Source: Clostridia bacterium (GTDB lineage Bacteria; Bacillota; Clostridia; Lachnospirales; Anaerotignaceae). Taken from it: a stretch of 64,000 bases of DNA. Positions 8,215-16,505 of the stretch are shown here, piece after piece. The notes beneath the pieces are model-generated. The model did no database searches. It saw only the letters and a list, made by a program, of their open reading frames with translations, and was not told the DNA's origin. The stretch covers positions 78,779 through 142,778 of the forward strand of contig JALFWW010000019.1 in assembly GCA_022786605.1 (NCBI GenBank), in the 5' to 3' direction. Made by a program: the position numbers and the translations under genes. Position 1 is the stretch's first letter. Each line of letters opens with the position of its first letter.

Positions 8215-8715
8215 TTACAGTCCCAGACTGCCCAGCAGACCGAAGGACAGTATGGATACGATGATACCAGCTGTCAAAACCCCTACCATAATGACAGGGA
8301 ATGTCTTTTTGGGGTCCATGCCCAAAAGCGCGCTGATGAGGGCACCCATCCATGCGCCAGTACCGGGCAAAGGTACCGCCACAAAGAGGAATACGCCCCA
8401 ATAAGCGTATTTGCGGATCTGCTCACTTTTCTGATCCGCTCTGCGTTCACACCATTCCACCACTTTGCGCATGGGCGTTTTCTTCAGCACCTTGAAAATA
8501 TACCGGATGAACAGCAGGATAAAAGGAATGGGCAAGATATTGCCAATATATGCAATGATGAATGTGGGCAGCCATTCCATATTCATGGCAAAGCCCGCAA
8601 TGATACCGCCGCGCAGTTCCAGAATGGGCAGCAGAGAAACCAGAAATACAATCCATTCCCGCGCCAGGGTACCTTCAAATGTTGTTACAAACCAATTTGC
8701 AATCGTTTCTGCCAA
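8215..8715 (-). CDS. Small multidrug export family membrane protein (COG2426/PF06695)
   Basis: The 166-residue protein has about four to five membrane helices and the motif region LPILELRGGIIAGFAM near residue 30, followed by VPLPGTGAWMGALISALLGM near residue 120. Both are conserved in the Sm_multidrug_ex family, which is distantly like DedA proteins. Despite the family name, the role is not established. The gene has its own sigma-A promoter and precedes rsmA by 15 bp. Confidence 0.85.
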   Translation of the reverse strand: MAETIANWFVTTFEGTLAREWIVFLVSLLPILELRGGIIAGFAMNMEWLPTFIIAYIGNILPIPFILLFIRYIFKVLKKTPMRKVVEWCERRADQKSEQIRKYAYWGVFLFVAVPLPGTGAWMGALISALLGMDPKKTFPVIMVGVLTAGIIVSILSFGLLGSLGL

Positions 8716-8759
8716 ATGATCTCCTCCTAAACGAAATTTTCCAATACATACATTGCCTT

Positions 8760-8788
8760 ATTATATACGAAAACCATCCGCCTTACAA
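8760..8788 (-). promoter_or_regulatory. Promoter of the COG2426-rsmA operon
   Basis: TTGTAA and TATAAT on the minus strand are separated by 17 bp, ending 45 bp before the start codon. The divergent RpiR-family gene begins about 130 bp to the right. Confidence 0.7.
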
Positions 8789-8920
8789 CATCTGGGACAC
8801 AGGCGAATGTATATTTTTTGAAAATTTACGGCTTTTTTGCTTTTTCTATTGAAAAGGGAGGGGGAGTGTGAGAAAATGGGGCTACAAAGTATATGCAAGA
8901 AATGGAAAAGAGGGAGACGT

Positions 8921-9784
8921 ATGACAGAAGAACTACGGGCGCAGCTTATGGGCGTAAAGCTGACAAAAAAAGAAAAACTCATCGCGGAGTTTATTCTGGA
9001 TAATTTCGCGGAAGCATGTTTCATCACATCGACGGAAATCGCAAGACGCCTGCAGGTCAGCGACTCCTCTGTCATTCGCTTCACCCGCACACTGGGGTAT
9101 ACAGGCTTCATGGATTTCCAGCGGAGCATCCGCAAAACCTATACAGAACGCATCAACAGCGTTTCCGACAACATCACCATTCCGTCAGAAAGACTGAAAC
9201 TGAGTATTGGTAAGCTGGATCAGAGCGACATCATGGAAAGTTATTTTTCCAATGTGCTGCAAAATCTGAAATCCTGTGTCAACCAGAACGATTCCCTGTC
9301 CTTTGAACGGGCGGCGGGACTCATCACAGGCAGCAAACGGAAATTCATCGTCACATCCCGTGCAAACTCCTGCGTAGGGGATATGCTGCTTCTGCTGTTG
9401 AAGCATCTGCTGCCGGATGTTTACGAAACATCCCACCCTGCCCTCAACGTCATCGACCATCTTTGCGACATTACGGAAAATGACTGTATCGTTGCCGTCA
9501 GCTTCCCCCGTTATTCGGAAATGGACTTGTTGGCAGCCCAGATGGCTTATGAAGCCGGCGCAAAGATCGTCCTCATTACAGACAAAGCAAGTTCCCCTTT
9601 GGCAAAGTATGCCACACAGCTGCTCACTGTCAGCGTAGACAGCAATACCTTCTTCAACTCCTATGTTGCGGTGCTGTTCACCATGGAACTGCTGTGCTCC
9701 TTCATCAGTAAAAAAATGGGGTATTCCACAGAAGCAAAATTGCAGCTCATCGACAAATATCTGTCTAAAGTGGGGCTGTTCTAA
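8921..9784 (+). CDS. MurR/RpiR-family transcriptional regulator
   Basis: Residues 1-80 form an HTH_6 DNA-binding domain (LTKKEKLIAEFIL, then TSTEIARRLQVSDSSVIRFTRTLG). Residues 110-285 form a SIS sugar-phosphate-binding domain. Such proteins usually respond to amino-sugar or sugar phosphates. The start at 8921 has GAGGGAG just upstream and fits the family's short N-terminus; an ATG at 8876 with a strong GGGAGGGGG site is an alternative that adds 15 residues. It is one of few plus-strand genes and stands alone with its own terminator, so its targets are not obvious from context. Confidence 0.9.
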   Translation: MTEELRAQLMGVKLTKKEKLIAEFILDNFAEACFITSTEIARRLQVSDSSVIRFTRTLGYTGFMDFQRSIRKTYTERINSVSDNITIPSERLKLSIGKLDQSDIMESYFSNVLQNLKSCVNQNDSLSFERAAGLITGSKRKFIVTSRANSCVGDMLLLLLKHLLPDVYETSHPALNVIDHLCDITENDCIVAVSFPRYSEMDLLAAQMAYEAGAKIVLITDKASSPLAKYATQLLTVSVDSNTFFNSYVAVLFTMELLCSFISKKMGYSTEAKLQLIDKYLSKVGLF

Positions 9785-9814
9785 TCATCTTTGACAAACA
9801 AACAACAGAAATAG

Positions 9815-9861
9815 AAAGCCGGAATTCCATGGACCAAATGTCCTGAAACGCCGGCTTTTTT
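9815..9861 (+). terminator. Terminator of the RpiR-family gene
   Basis: An 8-bp stem (AAAGCCGG/CCGGCTTT) with a long 28-nt loop is followed by a T run on the plus strand. Confidence 0.6.
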
Positions 9862-9936
9862 CTTTGCGGGAAATCCAATGGGATAAACCACTTTCTTTGC
9901 GGTTTGTATCGCTTTCTTTCAGAGAGCGGCTTCTTT

Positions 9937-10221
9937 TTATGCGTTTTTCAAGGCATCCAAAGACGCGAAAAACAGATCATAGGCATCTTCCCAGCCATCC
10001 AGGGGATAACTCGCGCCCCCATTGCAGCTTTTGAGCAGATTGGAGGTGTACTCCTCCCCTTCTCCGAACAATTCTCCTACGGTAATGGGAAAGCCTTTTT
10101 CCGTTGCCAATGTGCACAGGGCAAGTGCCGGGTCCGCTTCCATTCTGGTCCCTTCCAGAGCAGCCAGCAAAGCAGGGTCCGCTTTTGCCATCTCCAGTAA
10201 TTTCCATAAATTTTCGTTCAT
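9937..10221 (-). CDS. Nif11-like domain small protein
   Basis: This 94-residue protein starts at an ATG with GGCGG upstream. An extended -10 promoter (TGC-TATACT, 10264-10272) lies between this start and the longer start in the ORF track, which rules the longer one out. Residues 3-58 resemble the Nif11 domain (LLEMAKADPALLAAL... ATEKGFPITVGELFG). The tail reads NLLKSCNGGASYPLDGWEDAYDLFF. Nif11 domains occur as nitrogen-fixation-associated proteins and as leader peptides of some RiPP precursors. The SCNGGA segment recalls a Gly-Gly leader boundary, but no RiPP-modifying enzyme is nearby, so that role is doubtful. It follows feoB and may serve iron metabolism. Confidence 0.65.
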   Translation of the reverse strand: MNENLWKLLEMAKADPALLAALEGTRMEADPALALCTLATEKGFPITVGELFGEGEEYTSNLLKSCNGGASYPLDGWEDAYDLFFASLDALKNA

Positions 10222-10288
10222 TTCTGCCACCGCCTTCTTTTGTTCCTTTTCAAATACTTTTTCAGTATAGCACATTTTTTCCGAAAAA

Positions 10289-12313
10289 TTAAGTCAAACC
10301 AAACAAACAGAAGATACCATGGACTGCGGCGCACAAACAAATGCCAATGACTGTTGGCAGTAAGAAGGAAACTGCTGTCCATCTCCAGCTGTCTGTTTCC
10401 TTGCGGATGGTCAGAAGCGTAGTGGCGCAGGGAAAATGATTCAGGGAAAACAGAATAGCACAGACAGCCGTTGTCCAAGTCCAGCCATTTGCCATAAGCA
10501 TTGCCCCTGTCTGACTGCCTCCCTCCATCAACATGCCGCTTTGACTGTAAAACATGAGCAGAATGGGCAGCACAATCTCATTGGCAGGCAGTCCCAGCAG
10601 AAATGCCAGCAAAATAGGACCGGAAAGCCCCATAAGCCCACCCAAAGGCTCCAGAAACATGGCAATCTGTGTCAGCAGTGTGCCATCTCCTACAGGGATC
10701 CGCTGGAGCAGCCAAATGACTGCCCCTGCCGGCGCCGCCGCTGTGATGGCGCGCCCTAGCACAAAAATGGTTCTATCCAGCAAACTCCTTACAAGGACCT
10801 GACCGATCTGGGGACGGCGAAAAGGCGGCAATTCCAGCACAAAAGCAGAGGGCATCCCCCGCAGCAATGTTCGACTCAGGAAAAAAGAAACCAACAGTGT
10901 CATGCCCACCGAAATCCCAATGACCACAAAAAGAGTAAAACCAGACATCCAAGCCTTTCCTCCCGACAAAAACACTGCCGTTAGCAGCAGAATCGTCGGA
11001 AACCGTCCATTGCAAGGCACAAAGTTATTGGTCAATATGGCAATGAGCCGTTCTCTGGGGGAATCAATGATGCGGCATGCCGTGACCCCTGCGGCATTGC
11101 AGCCAAAGCCCATACAAAGTGTCAATGCCTGTTTGCCGTGAGCCCCTGCCCGCCGGAACAGCCCATCTAACTGAAATGCAATTCGCGGCAGCAGACCACA
11201 GTCCTCCAACAGGGTAAACATGGGAAAAAAGATAGCCATAGGCGGCAGCATGACAGAAACCACCCAGCTTACCGTCAAAAATACCCCATCCATGAGCAGA
11301 CTTTCCAGCCAGACAGGGCTTGACACCAGCACACTGCGGCATTCTGTCCCCAACTGGGTAAAGGCGGACATGAGCCATTGAGAAGGCGCATTTGCTCCCA
11401 CTGCCGTGATCCAGAACACTAGCGCCAGCAAAAGCAGCATCACCGGTACTCCTGTCCGTTTCCGCAGAAACAGTTTATCCATCTGTGCTGTTGTATCTGC
11501 CTGTATTTCATCCTTTTTGCAGACAGCAGAAGCCAGTGTTTCTGCCCGTTTCTGAAAACAAAGAGAGCGTTCTTTTCGATAAAGGGCAAAAACTTCCTCC
11601 TCCCCCGCAAAATACGCCCTGCATCTGCTTTGCCAATTCCGCAATTCTGCATCCGGCAAAACATCCTCCTCTTTTTGCCAAAGAAAATCCAGCAGAAGGG
11701 GTCTGTTTCTGCTTTCCGGCAGCAGGTCTTCTCCCTCTGCCAGCAGTTCTTCAAATGCCGCTGGCAAAGCCTTATGAAAAGGCGTATGGCGCACATGGGG
11801 CTCCTGCTCCATGACCTGTTCCAAAGCCGCTGTCAAATCTGACAACCCTCTTCCCGTTCTGGCGGCTGTTTTCACCACGGGAACACCTGTCAAAGCTGAC
11901 AGCTTTTTTTCATCAATGTGAATTCCTTTTTTCTCCGCCTCGTCTGACAGATTCAGACACAGCACACACCGGGGCATCAATTCCATGACCTGCAAAGCCA
12001 AAGGCAGGTGACGTTCCAAACAAGAAGCATCCACCACCACTGCCACAGCATCAGCACCGCCAAAAGCCAGAAAATCCCGGGCGCAGGCTTCTTCGGCTCC
12101 AGCGGAAAAGAGGGAATAAATCCCCGGCAGGTCTACCAGAACCGCCTCTTTTTTCCCAAGCCAAAACCGTCCCTCTGCCCTGCCAACGGTTTTCCCAGAC
12201 CAGTTGCCTGTATGCTGCTTCAGCCCAGTCAAGGCATTGAACAGGGTGCTCTTTCCCGTATTGGGATTGCCTGCCAAAGCGATACATGGTCTTTTTTCCT
12301 CACCCATCCTCAT
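10289..12313 (-). CDS. feoB: Ferrous iron transporter FeoB
   Basis: The 674-residue protein has an N-terminal G-protein domain and a C-terminal membrane domain. The G1 motif is GNPNTGKST, G3 is DLPGIYSL and G4 is LNLSDE. The membrane part (from about residue 285) contains two gate regions, including MGFGCNAAGVTACRIID and the later LPANEIVLPILLMFY. It imports Fe(II) across the cytoplasmic membrane. The ORF track start is 32 residues too early; the ATG at 12313 overlaps the feoA stop codon (ATGA), the classic coupled arrangement. A Nif11-like gene lies just downstream. Confidence 0.96.
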   Translation of the reverse strand: MRMGEEKRPCIALAGNPNTGKSTLFNALTGLKQHTGNWSGKTVGRAEGRFWLGKKEAVLVDLPGIYSLFSAGAEEACARDFLAFGGADAVAVVVDASCLERHLPLALQVMELMPRCVLCLNLSDEAEKKGIHIDEKKLSALTGVPVVKTAARTGRGLSDLTAALEQVMEQEPHVRHTPFHKALPAAFEELLAEGEDLLPESRNRPLLLDFLWQKEEDVLPDAELRNWQSRCRAYFAGEEEVFALYRKERSLCFQKRAETLASAVCKKDEIQADTTAQMDKLFLRKRTGVPVMLLLLALVFWITAVGANAPSQWLMSAFTQLGTECRSVLVSSPVWLESLLMDGVFLTVSWVVSVMLPPMAIFFPMFTLLEDCGLLPRIAFQLDGLFRRAGAHGKQALTLCMGFGCNAAGVTACRIIDSPRERLIAILTNNFVPCNGRFPTILLLTAVFLSGGKAWMSGFTLFVVIGISVGMTLLVSFFLSRTLLRGMPSAFVLELPPFRRPQIGQVLVRSLLDRTIFVLGRAITAAAPAGAVIWLLQRIPVGDGTLLTQIAMFLEPLGGLMGLSGPILLAFLLGLPANEIVLPILLMFYSQSGMLMEGGSQTGAMLMANGWTWTTAVCAILFSLNHFPCATTLLTIRKETDSWRWTAVSFLLPTVIGICLCAAVHGIFCLFGLT

Positions 12314-12534
12314 TCCACCGCCTTCACTTGGATTTGTGCCGCATCGCTGTCCCGAAGGGCAATGCGGGTCTGTTTTACATGATACAGGCGTGTGCCGCCC
12401 CAAGGGCATGTATACAAAGGCATCACCTGACTTTCCTCACAAAACCCCAAATCCAGCAGCCGCAGCAGGCGGCTTTCCACCACCTGGCAGCTCTGCCCCA
12501 GAGGAACTTCCGACAAAAGCATATTTCCATCCAT
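12310..12534 (-). CDS. feoA: FeoA, SH3-like partner of FeoB
   Basis: This 74-residue protein has the small beta-barrel FeoA fold: MLLSEVPLGQSCQVVE, then LLDLGFCEESQVMPL and a C-terminal strand with IALRDSDAAQIQV. FeoA-type proteins support Fe(II) uptake by FeoB. The start at 12534 has a strong GGGAGG; the ORF track adds 12 spurious residues. The stop codon overlaps the feoB start. I see no clear Fur or DtxR-type operator upstream. Confidence 0.88.
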   Translation of the reverse strand: MDGNMLLSEVPLGQSCQVVESRLLRLLDLGFCEESQVMPLYTCPWGGTRLYHVKQTRIALRDSDAAQIQVKAVE

Positions 12535-12618
12535 ATTCCCACCTCCCTGGAAAAATCCTGTTATGCACAATATATGCTGTCAAACAAGGGGTGTGCCTGG
12601 ACAAAAAATCAGACCGGC

Positions 12619-12642
12619 TTTAGAGGCATCTTCATAAGAAAA
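12619..12642. repeat. Dispersed hairpin repeat, copy C, left fragment
   Basis: The sequence tttagaggcatcttcataag plus aaaa matches the left end of copies A, B and D. It is cut off by the IS200 element and continues at 13390. Confidence 0.75.
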
Positions 12643-13389
12643 ATCAAAACCACCCGTTGAACGGGTGGTTTGACCAGACCCTATAAGGGTCTATCTCTTG
12701 TGGTAGCCCCCTGAAGGGGGCACTGAATAGTCTGACAACCACATTTTTAACTCTGGCTGCCCCCTACTCGGGGACACTTTTTATGCCTTATTTCACTGGC
12801 TCACCCGTAAACGGGTCTGTAAATTCCTTTAAACTTATTTGGTCATTCATAATATCGTCTTCTAGCTGATTTTTAATATATTCCTTTATTGCCGTTTTAT
12901 ATCTGCCTACTGTATCTACAAAATATCCTCTACACCAAAAATGACGATTTCCATACTTGTACTTTAAATTTGCATGTCTATCAAATATCATTAAACTACT
13001 TTTACTCTTAAGATATCCCATAAAACCAGATACACTCAAATGCGGCGGAATCTCAACCAACATATGTATATGATTTGAACAACATTCTGCCTCTACAATA
13101 TTTACACCTTTTCTTTCACAGAGTTCTCTTAATATTCTTCCAATATCTGCTTTTAATTTTTTATAAATTACTTGTCTACGATATTTAGGCGCGAACACAA
13201 TATGATATTTGCATATCCATTTGGAATGTGATAAACTTCTTATGTCATTCATTGACAAAACCTCCTGCTTCTATATTTTGGTTGCCAGACCAATTTCATT
13301 ATAGCGCAGGAGGTTTCTTTCTTATACTAAAGTATTTTTACCTACCCCCAGTTGAACTGGGGGTTTTGTCATACCTATTCGGCGTACAA
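12643..13389 (-). mobile_element. IS200-type insertion element, about 747 bp
   Basis: The element carries an intact Y1 transposase gene and subterminal hairpins at both ends rather than terminal inverted repeats. These are AAACCACCCGT...ACGGGTGGTTT at 12647-12671 and ACCCCCAGTTGAACTGGGGGT near 13342-13363. The ends are set by comparison with uninterrupted copies of the dispersed repeat: the flanks ataagaaaa and caaagaaagcc join to restore the sequence seen at 29371-29395. There is no target duplication, as expected for IS200/IS605. Further hairpins (GACCCTATAAGGGTC, GCCCCCTGAAGGGGGC) lie between the transposase stop and the left end. Confidence 0.85.
12788..13258 (-). CDS. tnpA: IS200-family transposase TnpA (Y1 HUH)
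   Basis: The 156-residue protein is the full length for IS200 TnpA. It begins with the typical KWICKYHIVFAPKYRR segment. The HUH metal-binding motif is HIHMLVEIPP, and the catalytic Tyr lies in the C-terminal helix (GRYKTAIKEYIKNQ). It cuts and joins single-stranded DNA at the element's hairpin ends. No frameshift or stop interrupts it, so the element may be active. No TnpB or IscB companion gene is present. Confidence 0.93.
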   Translation of the reverse strand: MSMNDIRSLSHSKWICKYHIVFAPKYRRQVIYKKLKADIGRILRELCERKGVNIVEAECCSNHIHMLVEIPPHLSVSGFMGYLKSKSSLMIFDRHANLKYKYGNRHFWCRGYFVDTVGRYKTAIKEYIKNQLEDDIMNDQISLKEFTDPFTGEPVK

Positions 13390-13510
13390 CAAAGAAAGCC
13401 GAAATCCTTCTCATGACAAAGGATTCCGGCTTTCTTATGATATTGAGATTTTATTTGATCTGTTTTCTTCTGAAGACAGCCATCACAATTCCCTTTGAGA
13501 AATCAAAGAA
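13390..13510. repeat. Dispersed hairpin repeat, copy C, right fragment
   Basis: The copy resumes with caaagaaagccgaaatcc, then the central hairpin partner (ggattccggctttctta) and gagattttatttgatctgttttctt. It ends about 35 bp before the walI stop codon, the same 3'-of-gene position as copies A and B. The interval 13259-13389 is the upstream end of the IS element. Confidence 0.7.
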
Positions 13511-13543
13511 AACCAATGTTTCCTGAAAAAGCGCCTGTCTTTT

Positions 13544-14404
13544 TTATTCCTGATTGATGAGTTTGCATGTATAGGCATTGATGATATAAGGCTCTGTCTG
13601 TTCCATCAGATAAATTCGATAACAGGGCACCGCGTACAGCATACCTTCCGATGTCTGGCTTTCTTTATCCGGTAAATCGTATCCAAGTTCCATACGATTC
13701 ACAGTCACAGCGCCTTCCGGCTGGTTTTTCCGTAATTCCCGCATAAATGTGAGCAAAGCTTCATCCCCATAGAAAATATCTTTTTTCTCACCGTTATAGC
13801 CCACCACTGGGCAGTATACAAGCTGCACCTGATAAATGCCCGCCTGAGACACAAAAACCCGGAAATGATTAGAAAATACAATGGTATCATCGTACTTTTC
13901 GTAAAATACCACACAATATCCTTCCTCTGTTTCCAATATATCGTAGGAAACGAAATCACCGAAGTTTTTCTCCATATGATCCATATATTCCTCAGCCTTT
14001 TTCAGAGCATCTCCTCGGCTCAAATCGCCCTTTCCCTTTTCCACCTGCGGAAATACCAGATTGCCCTGAGCGCCTTCTATGGTCAGTTCCGCTGTGGAAG
14101 TGCGATATACGGTACTGGTCTGACTGGGGACCACCGTGGTTTTCTCTCCGTCAAAAAACACCCTTTCCAGGTCTTCTTTTGTATATGTGGGCACCATACA
14201 AGCCAGACGGCTCATGGGTTCCATATCCGTAATCAAATCCGTATACATGGTGATGCCGTTTTTGGAAAGCACTTCAAAAATCGCCTTTTCCTGAGAAGCA
14301 GTCATGGCATTCTCACGATTTTGCTGGAAATTCAGCAGCGCCAAACAGGCGTTCAAAATCACCAGCAGCACAATGACGAACTTTTTTGCGTTTTGCCACT
14401 CCAT
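13544..14404 (-). CDS. walI: WalI (YycI)-like regulator of WalK
   Basis: The 286-residue protein has one N-terminal membrane anchor (residues 8-25, VIVLLVILNACLALL) and an extracytoplasmic remainder. The arrangement and the MEWQNAKKFVIVLLVILN start resemble YycI, which together with YycH modulates the WalK sensor in the membrane. It follows walH by 26 bp and is the last gene of the walRK operon here. The downstream walJ and htrA genes of bacilli are absent. The assignment rests on size, topology and position more than on strong sequence signatures. Confidence 0.75.
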   Translation of the reverse strand: MEWQNAKKFVIVLLVILNACLALLNFQQNRENAMTASQEKAIFEVLSKNGITMYTDLITDMEPMSRLACMVPTYTKEDLERVFFDGEKTTVVPSQTSTVYRTSTAELTIEGAQGNLVFPQVEKGKGDLSRGDALKKAEEYMDHMEKNFGDFVSYDILETEEGYCVVFYEKYDDTIVFSNHFRVFVSQAGIYQVQLVYCPVVGYNGEKKDIFYGDEALLTFMRELRKNQPEGAVTVNRMELGYDLPDKESQTSEGMLYAVPCYRIYLMEQTEPYIINAYTCKLINQE

Positions 14405-14430
14405 AGACTGCCTCCTTTCTGCTCAGGGTT

Positions 14431-15885
14431 TTAGGAATTCGTGGTTGCGTTGACCACTGTTTCCGGTTCTGTTTCTGTCACTGCTGTCTGTTCCGGCAGG
14501 GTACTGTCTGTTTCAATGAGGAATATTCGATCATAGAGGTTCACGAACCACTGCAGGCGGATACCCTCTGTTCTGTCCGCAAAATATCCCAGCGCAATAT
14601 TCTTGACATCGGCGATCTCCCGCTGCTCTACTGTTTCCTGATACAGACGGTTGGCTGCGTCCAGCGCGTCAATGAACTGCACATCCAGTTTGGCGTCCTT
14701 TGCCCCTGACGCTTCATAATTCACCGCATAGCGCCGATATTTCTTAACGGAATTGTTGCTGACAGTCACTTCTATGGCATGTTTCATGCCGATCTCCTGC
14801 TGAATGCTTTCTGACAGATACACAGGCAGTCCATTGACGGCGTAATCAAAGTAATACACCGTTTCATTGCCGCTGCCGCCAATATCCGCCAAATACACAT
14901 CCGTCTGCAAAGACGCGTCATTGGTCATAAAATTACAGCTGACCTGATAGCCGTCCAAAAGGGCTGTTTTGGGACCATCACTGCCGTAGTTTTCATAGTT
15001 ATAATATTCCAGCATACGGCTGCCGGGATGATACCGCAGCACAACAGAACTGTCACTGAATACAAAATTCCCGTTTTCATCCCGCTGGCTCCAGTCCACA
15101 GAGAAATTACGGAAAAACCGTTCCGCCGTATTTTCCAGCAGTACCCGGCTGACTGCCCCCTCCTGCTCAAAGGCAGGCACCTGCCGTACTGTATCGTAAT
15201 GATACGGCAGTTCCGCCCATTGGGGCAGGAACAAATTCCGTCTGAGGACAGCAGAACTGGTTTTTTGTCCCGTAGAGATATAAACCATCTCTCCCTTTGG
15301 TTCCGTCTGAAGCGCCTCAAAAAGTATGGGCGCAGATTTGCTTTTAAAAGCGCGATAAACCACACAGTCATTGGTCTGAGAATTGACAAAATACGCCTTG
15401 CTTTCCTCACCTGTTCTTCTTGCCGGAACGATGGTGATATAATCAAAGGTTTCCAATTCCTGCCCATTTTTCAGACTGCGCATGCCTTCCAGATAATCGT
15501 CCATATCAATCATAAAATCATACTGCATGACCATACATTTATTCTGCAGCATTTCCTTCCAGTCGGCTTGTTCCAAATCCATACTCTCGCCAATATTTTC
15601 CGCCAGAATCTCCTGCAATACATCATTGGCTTTCTTCAGCATTTCACTGCTGCCCACCTGATCGGGATAATACACGGAAAAATTAGAGGCTCCGTCCCCC
15701 ACAGCGTATCTGGTGGCCAACAGGGCGTTTGTTTCCGATGTTTCCTCCGTTGTGGAAATGGATTCTTTTACCGCACGAAAAAAGTTATGACCTGCTGTTC
15801 CTTCAAGCCATAACTCTCCTGTCTGATACACAGCGGCTATGACCAGAACAACAATGATAACATTTGTAATCCTGTTTCTTTTCAT
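14431..15885 (-). CDS. walH: WalH (YycH)-like regulator of WalK
   Basis: This 484-residue protein has a single N-terminal transmembrane segment (residues 8-22) and a large extracytoplasmic region. Gene order (walR-walK-x-walH-walI), length and topology match YycH, which binds the WalK membrane region and tunes its activity. The C-terminus ends in a Thr/Glu-rich tail (TAVTETEPETVV). Sequence recognition is moderate. Confidence 0.75.
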   Translation of the reverse strand: MKRNRITNVIIVVLVIAAVYQTGELWLEGTAGHNFFRAVKESISTTEETSETNALLATRYAVGDGASNFSVYYPDQVGSSEMLKKANDVLQEILAENIGESMDLEQADWKEMLQNKCMVMQYDFMIDMDDYLEGMRSLKNGQELETFDYITIVPARRTGEESKAYFVNSQTNDCVVYRAFKSKSAPILFEALQTEPKGEMVYISTGQKTSSAVLRRNLFLPQWAELPYHYDTVRQVPAFEQEGAVSRVLLENTAERFFRNFSVDWSQRDENGNFVFSDSSVVLRYHPGSRMLEYYNYENYGSDGPKTALLDGYQVSCNFMTNDASLQTDVYLADIGGSGNETVYYFDYAVNGLPVYLSESIQQEIGMKHAIEVTVSNNSVKKYRRYAVNYEASGAKDAKLDVQFIDALDAANRLYQETVEQREIADVKNIALGYFADRTEGIRLQWFVNLYDRIFLIETDSTLPEQTAVTETEPETVVNATTNS

Positions 15886-15927
15886 TCGATCTCACCGCTT
15901 CTTTATGAATTTATGTTTTCGCGCGCC

Positions 15928-16359
15928 TTAGTACAGACCAGGCAGCGCAATCATGGTTTGCAGATCTTTTTTCAGCTGTTTGGGCAGACGTTTGATCACG
16001 ACTGTGTAAGACGCTTCCTCATAACCAGCTTTGTCTGCTGTCAATGTCACATAGTTATACCCCATTTCCAGTCCAACGGTGGCTGCGAAGATTCCCATGG
16101 AACCTACGGTCACATCCTGTGTGCTCATAACGCTCATATCCCCGTTGGCATCTTTGCAGCTGACAGACACGGAAACCTTTGTATTGGGTTTCGCTTCGCC
16201 GTAAATGGTACGGCTGCTGTCAAAGGTAGACTCTGTTTCTTCCTGATCCAGATCGATACCGCTGCTGACAGTGATGGGGGTTATCTCTGCGGCAAATGCA
16301 CTGACGGGAGAAAAGCACAAAAGTCCTGCCAAAACCAAGCCAAACAATCTTTTTTTCAT
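15928..16359 (-). CDS. Secreted Ig-like protein inserted in the walRK operon
   Basis: The start at 16359 gives a 143-residue protein with a clear signal peptide (MKKRLFGLVLAGLLCF, cleavage after AFA). The mature part of about 120 residues is beta-rich, with YGEAKPNTKVSVSV and MGYNYVTLTADKAG, resembling a single bacterial Ig/fibronectin-like domain. It lies between walK and walH, where bacilli have no gene, and has its own promoter with four WalR-type half-sites. A role in cell-wall sensing or feedback on WalK is a reasonable inference, not shown. Strong KK(R/K)L-type signal and absence of a lipobox suggest release rather than anchoring. Confidence 0.8.
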   Translation of the reverse strand: MKKRLFGLVLAGLLCFSPVSAFAAEITPITVSSGIDLDQEETESTFDSSRTIYGEAKPNTKVSVSVSCKDANGDMSVMSTQDVTVGSMGIFAATVGLEMGYNYVTLTADKAGYEEASYTVVIKRLPKQLKKDLQTMIALPGLY

Positions 16360-16405
16360 CTCCGTCACCTCCTTACCGTCAATCTTGTATTTTTTCACTG
16401 CCATT

Positions 16406-16460
16406 ATTATACAGCAAGAATATTACAGTTTTGTTACAGTGCCCTTACAGTTTCTTAACA
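16406..16460 (-). promoter_or_regulatory. WalR-type operator array and -10 box
   Basis: On the minus strand TGTTAA, TGTAAG, TGTAAC and TGTAAT follow each other with exactly 5-bp spacers (an 11-bp period, 16422-16460), then 10 bp further a TATAAT (16406-16411). The WalR consensus is TGTWAH-N5-TGTWAH; three of four half-sites fit fully and one ends in G. There is no -35 match, so the promoter looks activator-dependent. PhoP recognises related direct repeats and is the main alternative. Confidence 0.75.
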
Positions 16461-16505
16461 CCTGATTTTTCCAGTCACTGCGGTGTCGTTTCGGGAAAAA
16501 TCCTG

